Assembly: GCA_030831125.1 (NCBI GenBank)
Contig: JAURLQ010000013.1
Location: 1-64,000 of the forward strand
Source of the DNA: Gammaproteobacteria bacterium
GTDB taxonomy: Bacteria; Pseudomonadota; Gammaproteobacteria; Pseudomonadales; Pseudohongiellaceae
Direction of reading: 5' to 3'
DNA: 64,000 nucleotides
Of this stretch, positions 60,072-64,000 are shown piece after piece (the stretch's first letter is position 1; each line of letters starts with the position of its first letter). The notes beneath the pieces are model-generated. The model had not been told where the DNA came from. It did no database searches and worked only from the letters and a program-made list of their open reading frames with translations. A program made the position numbers and the translations under genes.

Positions 60072-60170
60072 ACCAGTGATCCGGGGTATCTGGATCATCA
60101 TGCATCGGCAACAGCGGCTGTATGCTCCCACAGCCATATTCTTCCCATAACCTTTGTGTTTTCGTGATTT

Positions 60171-60884
60171 ATGCGCTTGAACAAATACCTAAGTGAAGCC
60201 GGTTTCTGTTCCAGAAGAGAAGCCGATGACCTTATTCATGCAGGGCGCGTCACACTGAATGGCGATGTGGTACAGACAGGTGCCAAATGGCTGGACGGCA
60301 TGGTGGTACTGGTGGATGGCGAAGAGATCAGGTTAAAGGTTGTCACCAAACACAAGCGCCAGCATACCTACATTGCGCTGTTCAAGCCGGTGGGCATTAC
60401 ATGTACTACCGACCAGCACATCAAAGGAAATATTGTTGATTTCGTCGATCACAAGGAACGCCTCTTTCCGATCGGACGCTTGGACAAGGATTCGGAAGGA
60501 CTGATCCTGCTGACCAGCAATGGCAATATCGTCAACGAAATCCTGCGTTCAGAGAACAACCACGAAAAGGAATACCTTGTTGGCGTAAATAAACCAGTCA
60601 CCGAAGAGTTTCTGCGCGCCATGGCCAAAGGCGTGCGTATCCACAACCAGTTGACCAGGCCCTGCAAGGTATCAAGACTGGCAAAATTCGGATTTCGTAT
60701 TACGCTCACGCAAGGCTTGAACAGGCAAATCCGCCTGATGAGTGAAGCGCTCGGCTACAAGGTGGTCCAGTTGCGCCGCATACGCATTGTCAACGTGCGG
60801 GCAGATACCCTCAAAATTGGCCAATGGCGTAATCTCACGGACAAGGAACTGGCGGGCTTGCTGCCGGGATTTGATAGTTGGTAA
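60171..60884 (+). CDS. rluF: 23S rRNA pseudouridine synthase (RluF-type)
   Basis: 237 aa. S4 RNA-binding domain (MRLNKYLSEAGFCSRREADDLI) followed by an RsuA/RluB/E/F catalytic domain with Asp in FPIGRLDKDSEGLILLTSNG and the closing LTQGLNRQIRLMSEALGYKVVQLRRIRI. The KPVGITCTTDQHIKGNIVDF segment points to RluF, which modifies U2604 in E. coli 23S rRNA, rather than RluB/RluE. It lies 99 bp after the slipin gene and converges on the ankyrin gene. Confidence 0.9.
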   Translation: MRLNKYLSEAGFCSRREADDLIHAGRVTLNGDVVQTGAKWLDGMVVLVDGEEIRLKVVTKHKRQHTYIALFKPVGITCTTDQHIKGNIVDFVDHKERLFPIGRLDKDSEGLILLTSNGNIVNEILRSENNHEKEYLVGVNKPVTEEFLRAMAKGVRIHNQLTRPCKVSRLAKFGFRITLTQGLNRQIRLMSEALGYKVVQLRRIRIVNVRADTLKIGQWRNLTDKELAGLLPGFDSW

Positions 60885-60900
60885 AAGTAGCAGTGAAAAC

Positions 60901-62445
60901 TCAGAGATGAGCCTGTATCCAGGCAACCGTGTCTTCCCAATAAATACCATCGGCACCAGTGAAGCCGAATCCGCCAGCCTTGCCCATGGCGGCATCCAGT
61001 GGTGAAAGTCCACGCCGGTCCTGGTAATCCAGTTCCGCGCCCTGCTCAACCAGAAAGGCAACCACGTCTGTAAAGCCGAAGGTCGCTGCACCGAAAACTG
61101 CACTGCGGCCATCAGCTGACATGGCATTCACATCCAGCCCCTGATCAAGGCAGATTTGCAGGGCTGCAATGATCTCCTCTTGCGTCTTGTAGCGGCCGGT
61201 TGTGTCAGATTCGGTAGTCCCCAGATTGGCAGCAGTCATCAGCGGGTTGATACCACGGGAAGTGGCAAGTGTCGGGTCAGCACCATTGGCAAGGAGGAGT
61301 TTCATGACTTCAATGTCGGCTCCCTTGGCCGCCCGCAGGAATGGGGTAGTACCGGCAACCAGCATCGAATCTGCACCACGATCCAGTTTCAGCCGGTACG
61401 GTGCAATTGCGGAAAGCTGGACATTCACATCGGCGCCCTTTGCTATCAACAGTTCAATCAGCTCAATACTCGTCTTTTCATTTACATAGACATCAGGTGA
61501 TGGACGGTTTGATTCAGGCATGGTGTTGAAATGCACAGCGGCATACAGGGGTGAGCGGTTGGTGTCGTCATTGATGTTGACGTCGGCACCAGCCTGTACC
61601 AGTTGCCAGGCAACATCGTAATGCCCATTGATGATCGCGATCAGCAGTGCCGTAATGTTCTTGGGGGTAACGGCATCAATGGCGGCACCAGCTTCAAGCA
61701 ATGGGCGAATGCAATCTGTACACCCTTCCCTGGCAGCAAACAGCAAGGGGGTCATGCCACCGGGCGGTAGCCATTTGTCCCTGGGCTCGTCGGTAACCTG
61801 TCTTTCCCATTCCTCGATACTGGAGATGGCATTGATGTCGGCACCACGGGATACAAGCAGGGGAATCAGGTCAGCATGCTGCTGGGCCACTGCCCACATC
61901 AGAGCAGTCTGCCCATGCCAGTCTTCCCTGGCATCAATCTGCGCACCGGCATCAAGCAACAAGGCAACCGTGTCGCGATCACCAGTCCTGGCGGCAGTCA
62001 TCAGCACGGTTTCGCCTTCACGATAGACTTCGTTGGCACTGGCGCCTGCAGCCAACAGCATGCTTGCGCTTTCAGCGCTGCCATTGAGTGCGGCCAGGTA
62101 GATTGGCGTCACACCGTATCTGCTGCGGGCATTGACATCTGCACCTGCACGCAACAGGGCTTCCACCAACTGGGGCTGATTGTTGAGCACGGCATAATGC
62201 AGCGTACTCATGCCGTCCGCTTCAGTAACATTGACATCGACAGCGCCATCCAGAAGCACACGTGCCTGCACGGCATTGCCTTCCCTGACTGCAGCCAGCA
62301 GGATCTGACCGGAGTCCCGGGCACCTTGGTCCAGCTGGGCGCCAGCCGGCATCGCAATCATGGCAAGCAACATCGCGGCCAGACACAGACTCCGGTGCAG
62401 CCGTTTCCGGTTCGCTGATGTGCTGTTTGCTGAAAATCTCATCAT
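60901..62445 (-). CDS. Exported ankyrin-repeat protein (second module)
   Basis: About 514 aa from the ATG at 62445. A signal peptide (SLCLAAMLLAMIAMPAGAQ) precedes about ten ankyrin repeats (e.g. ADGMSTLHYAVLNNQPQLVEALLRAGADVN, YGVTPIYLAALNGS, GINPLMTAANLG). It has the same architecture and internal insertions as the protein at 3357-4916, including a proline-rich stretch with a TPLLFAAR repeat and a long C-terminal part, so the two are paralogues. It starts 8 bp after the DUF1552 stop; a TTG start 12 bp upstream would overlap that stop. Confidence 0.88.
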   Translation of the reverse strand: MMRFSANSTSANRKRLHRSLCLAAMLLAMIAMPAGAQLDQGARDSGQILLAAVREGNAVQARVLLDGAVDVNVTEADGMSTLHYAVLNNQPQLVEALLRAGADVNARSRYGVTPIYLAALNGSAESASMLLAAGASANEVYREGETVLMTAARTGDRDTVALLLDAGAQIDAREDWHGQTALMWAVAQQHADLIPLLVSRGADINAISSIEEWERQVTDEPRDKWLPPGGMTPLLFAAREGCTDCIRPLLEAGAAIDAVTPKNITALLIAIINGHYDVAWQLVQAGADVNINDDTNRSPLYAAVHFNTMPESNRPSPDVYVNEKTSIELIELLIAKGADVNVQLSAIAPYRLKLDRGADSMLVAGTTPFLRAAKGADIEVMKLLLANGADPTLATSRGINPLMTAANLGTTESDTTGRYKTQEEIIAALQICLDQGLDVNAMSADGRSAVFGAATFGFTDVVAFLVEQGAELDYQDRRGLSPLDAAMGKAGGFGFTGADGIYWEDTVAWIQAHL

Positions 62446-62453
62446 GGCCGCTC

Positions 62454-63776
62454 TCAAATCTGTGCCACCAGCCCTGTGCTGTCGCCGAGGCTGTCCATCT
62501 CCACGCCTGCCTTGTGCAGCATGGTGAGTATGAGGTTGGTCATCGGTGTCCTTTGGTCGTAGCTGATATGCTGCCCGCCCCTGATACGACCGGAGCCTCC
62601 CCCCAGAAGCACGGCAGGCAGCGGGTAATGGTCATGGGCATTGCTGTTGCTCATGTTGCTGCCGAACAGCACGATTGAATTGTCCAGCAGTGTGCCATCG
62701 CCTTCCCTGATGGCAGCCAGTTTGTCTACAAACTCCCTGAATCTGGTGACATGATAGGTCTGGATCAGCGTGTTTTTTGCCATCTTTTCGGGATTGTTCT
62801 GGTGATGCGAAGTAGCGTGATGCCCCTCATTCACCCCGACCTGGGGATAGGTCCGGTTGCTGAGTTCACGGGCCATCATGAACGTGGATACTCTTGTGGT
62901 TTCGGTCTGGAAAGCCAGCGTCATCAACTCGAACATCAGGTCCAGATGCTCCTCGTATTCGAAGGGTATGCCGGCAGGAGCGTCCGGAATTTCCAGATCG
63001 GCATTTCTGGCAATCTGGTTTTCTGCCTGCTGCAGTCGGCGCTCTATTTCGCGCACATTTTCCAGATAGTCACTGATTTTCTGCTGGTCACCGGCACCCA
63101 GTTTCCTGTTCATTGACTCGGCCTGCTGCACAACGGCGTCAAGAATTGAACGATCTTCAGCCTGCCGGGCCAGGCGCTGGTCGACACTGCCCCCCTGACC
63201 AAACAAACGTTCAAATACCTTGCGCGGATTGATCTCCATCGGATTGGGTGTGGTAGGGGTGCGCCAGGACAGCGTGTTCATGTAGATGCAACCATAGTCC
63301 CTGTCGCAGGCACCAATCAGGCCGCTGTGGTCTTCTGTTGCCAGCTCCAACGATGGCAGCGGGGTATCCTGTCCGATTACCTGGGCAGCGAACTGGTCGG
63401 CTGTCACACCGGCAAAGGCATCTGAACCCAGTGTGGCTTTCGGCCGCACACCGCTGAGCCAGGTACAGGGGCTCAGCGAATGCACTGCAGAGGAATCAGC
63501 CGCCTGATGCCCCAGGCCACTGACTATGTTCAGATTGTCCCGGTACTTTTCCAGTGGTTTGAGTATGGTCTTGAAAGCGAACCCGGTGCCGGTGGTATCA
63601 GGCGTGTAGTCAGCCATGATGGCGCCATGCGGCACATAGACAAAGGCAAGACGTGGCTGGATGGCGGTGGTCTGTGCCAGAGCAGGAGTCATGGCATCCA
63701 GCAAAGGCAGGCACATGGCGGCACCGGCACCCTTGAGCAACTGGCGACGATTGATGTGTTTGCGTGAAATGTACAT
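62454..63776 (-). CDS. DUF1552 family Tat-exported protein (second module)
   Basis: 440 aa from the ATG at 63776, which has GGGAGG 6 bp upstream; the frame is open to 63833 but this start gives a proper Tat signal (HINRRQLLKGAGAAMCLPLL, AxA near residue 34). It carries the same landmarks as the first copy: FVYVPHGAIMADY, PMEINPRKVFERLFG, NVREIERRLQQAE and the LDNSIVLFGSNMSNSNAHDHY block. The two copies are clearly diverged paralogues, not recent duplicates. The DUF1592 gene lies upstream on the same strand. Confidence 0.9.
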   Translation of the reverse strand: MYISRKHINRRQLLKGAGAAMCLPLLDAMTPALAQTTAIQPRLAFVYVPHGAIMADYTPDTTGTGFAFKTILKPLEKYRDNLNIVSGLGHQAADSSAVHSLSPCTWLSGVRPKATLGSDAFAGVTADQFAAQVIGQDTPLPSLELATEDHSGLIGACDRDYGCIYMNTLSWRTPTTPNPMEINPRKVFERLFGQGGSVDQRLARQAEDRSILDAVVQQAESMNRKLGAGDQQKISDYLENVREIERRLQQAENQIARNADLEIPDAPAGIPFEYEEHLDLMFELMTLAFQTETTRVSTFMMARELSNRTYPQVGVNEGHHATSHHQNNPEKMAKNTLIQTYHVTRFREFVDKLAAIREGDGTLLDNSIVLFGSNMSNSNAHDHYPLPAVLLGGGSGRIRGGQHISYDQRTPMTNLILTMLHKAGVEMDSLGDSTGLVAQI

Positions 63777-63829
63777 TGCATTCCTCCCGGCAGTCATGGT
63801 GCGCACTGCATCATGGTTTTCTGTAAATC

Positions 63830-64000
63830 TCAATTGCTGGCCAGTGCGGCATCTTCCCCGGCGACTTCCTTCATCCGGAATGGCACGCTGCCCACTATAG
63901 CCTGGATGATTGCCGATACCCGGTAATCATCTGCCTCTGCCTTGCGCGTAATTTCGCGAACCACCGGCATGTCGTAATACTCAAGTCCGCGACCCAGGGC
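63830..64000 (-). CDS. DUF1592/DUF1585-family protein, C-terminal end only
   Basis: The last 56 codons of a gene running out of the window. It reads ALGRGLEYYDMPVVREI ... VGSVPFRMKEV, matching the DUF1585 tail of the protein at 83-2062 (ALGRAIEAHDMPSVRQI ... TSSLPFQYRI). It therefore completes a DUF1592-DUF1552-ankyrin order identical to the left module. The stop is 53 bp before the DUF1552 ATG. Confidence 0.85.
   Translation of the reverse strand, partial: ALGRGLEYYDMPVVREITRKAEADDYRVSAIIQAIVGSVPFRMKEVAGEDAALASN

Overview
The window looks like a chromosomal segment of a free-living, probably marine, gammaproteobacterium. The evidence is the housekeeping content (rnfABCDGE-nth, metG, argG, folD, trpD, grxC, macAB with an outer-membrane factor, type IV pilin) together with families common in oligotrophic marine Gammaproteobacteria: DUF1592/DUF1552 pairs, exported ankyrin proteins, DUF3500, and GbsR/MarR regulators. 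I cannot fix the genus from sequence alone. I see no prophage, CRISPR array, rRNA, recognisable tRNA or transposase gene.

Layout. 0-5.9 kb: a DUF1592 / DUF1552 / exported ankyrin / Tat-exported VOC module reading rightward. 5.9-14.1 kb: an extradiol dioxygenase, a secreted alpha/beta hydrolase-like protein lacking the nucleophile serine, a DUF3500 protein, and two paralogous secreted TPR proteins with TonB-C-like tails. These paralogues flank a GbsR/MarR regulator and an SDR gene, and the second is interrupted by an in-frame amber codon. 14.2-18.5 kb: an MtrB/PioB-type barrel and a decaheme MtrA/DmsE-type cytochrome, divergent from two related small membrane proteins, a candidate trans-outer-membrane electron conduit. 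18.5-26.9 kb: B3-type metallo-beta-lactamase fold protein, DUF3301, GST, AI-2E family permease and a MacA-MacB-OMF efflux operon. 27-38 kb: grxC, trpD, folD, a DsbD-like protein, a hydrolase, a monoheme protein, formate-THF ligase and a Na/Pi symporter.

38-46 kb: a membrane glycosyltransferase-like TPR protein beside pilA (possible pilin glycosylation), an unassigned SAM-methyltransferase-like protein, metG and pobA. 46-57.4 kb: orphan histidine kinase, phosphopantetheinyl transferase, gloA-rnfABCDGE-nth, a TPR protein and argG. 57.9-64 kb: NfeD plus slipin, RluF-type pseudouridine synthase, then a second ankyrin / DUF1552 / DUF1592 module reading leftward, cut by the window end.

The most unusual non-coding signal is a family of palindromic intergenic repeats in three states. 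Copy 1 (29414-29476) is a bare 63-bp double-hairpin element. Copy 3 (36078-36219) carries one 85-bp structured insert in a hairpin loop. Copy 2 (33784-33998) carries two related inserts, one in each loop. Copies 2 and 3 flank the formate-THF ligase gene in direct orientation. Separate repeat families lie upstream of metG (29-bp perfect inverted repeats plus about 60-bp direct repeats) and between the AI-2E permease and efflux genes (47-bp direct repeats). All calls come from reading the sequence and knowledge of protein families; no search was run.
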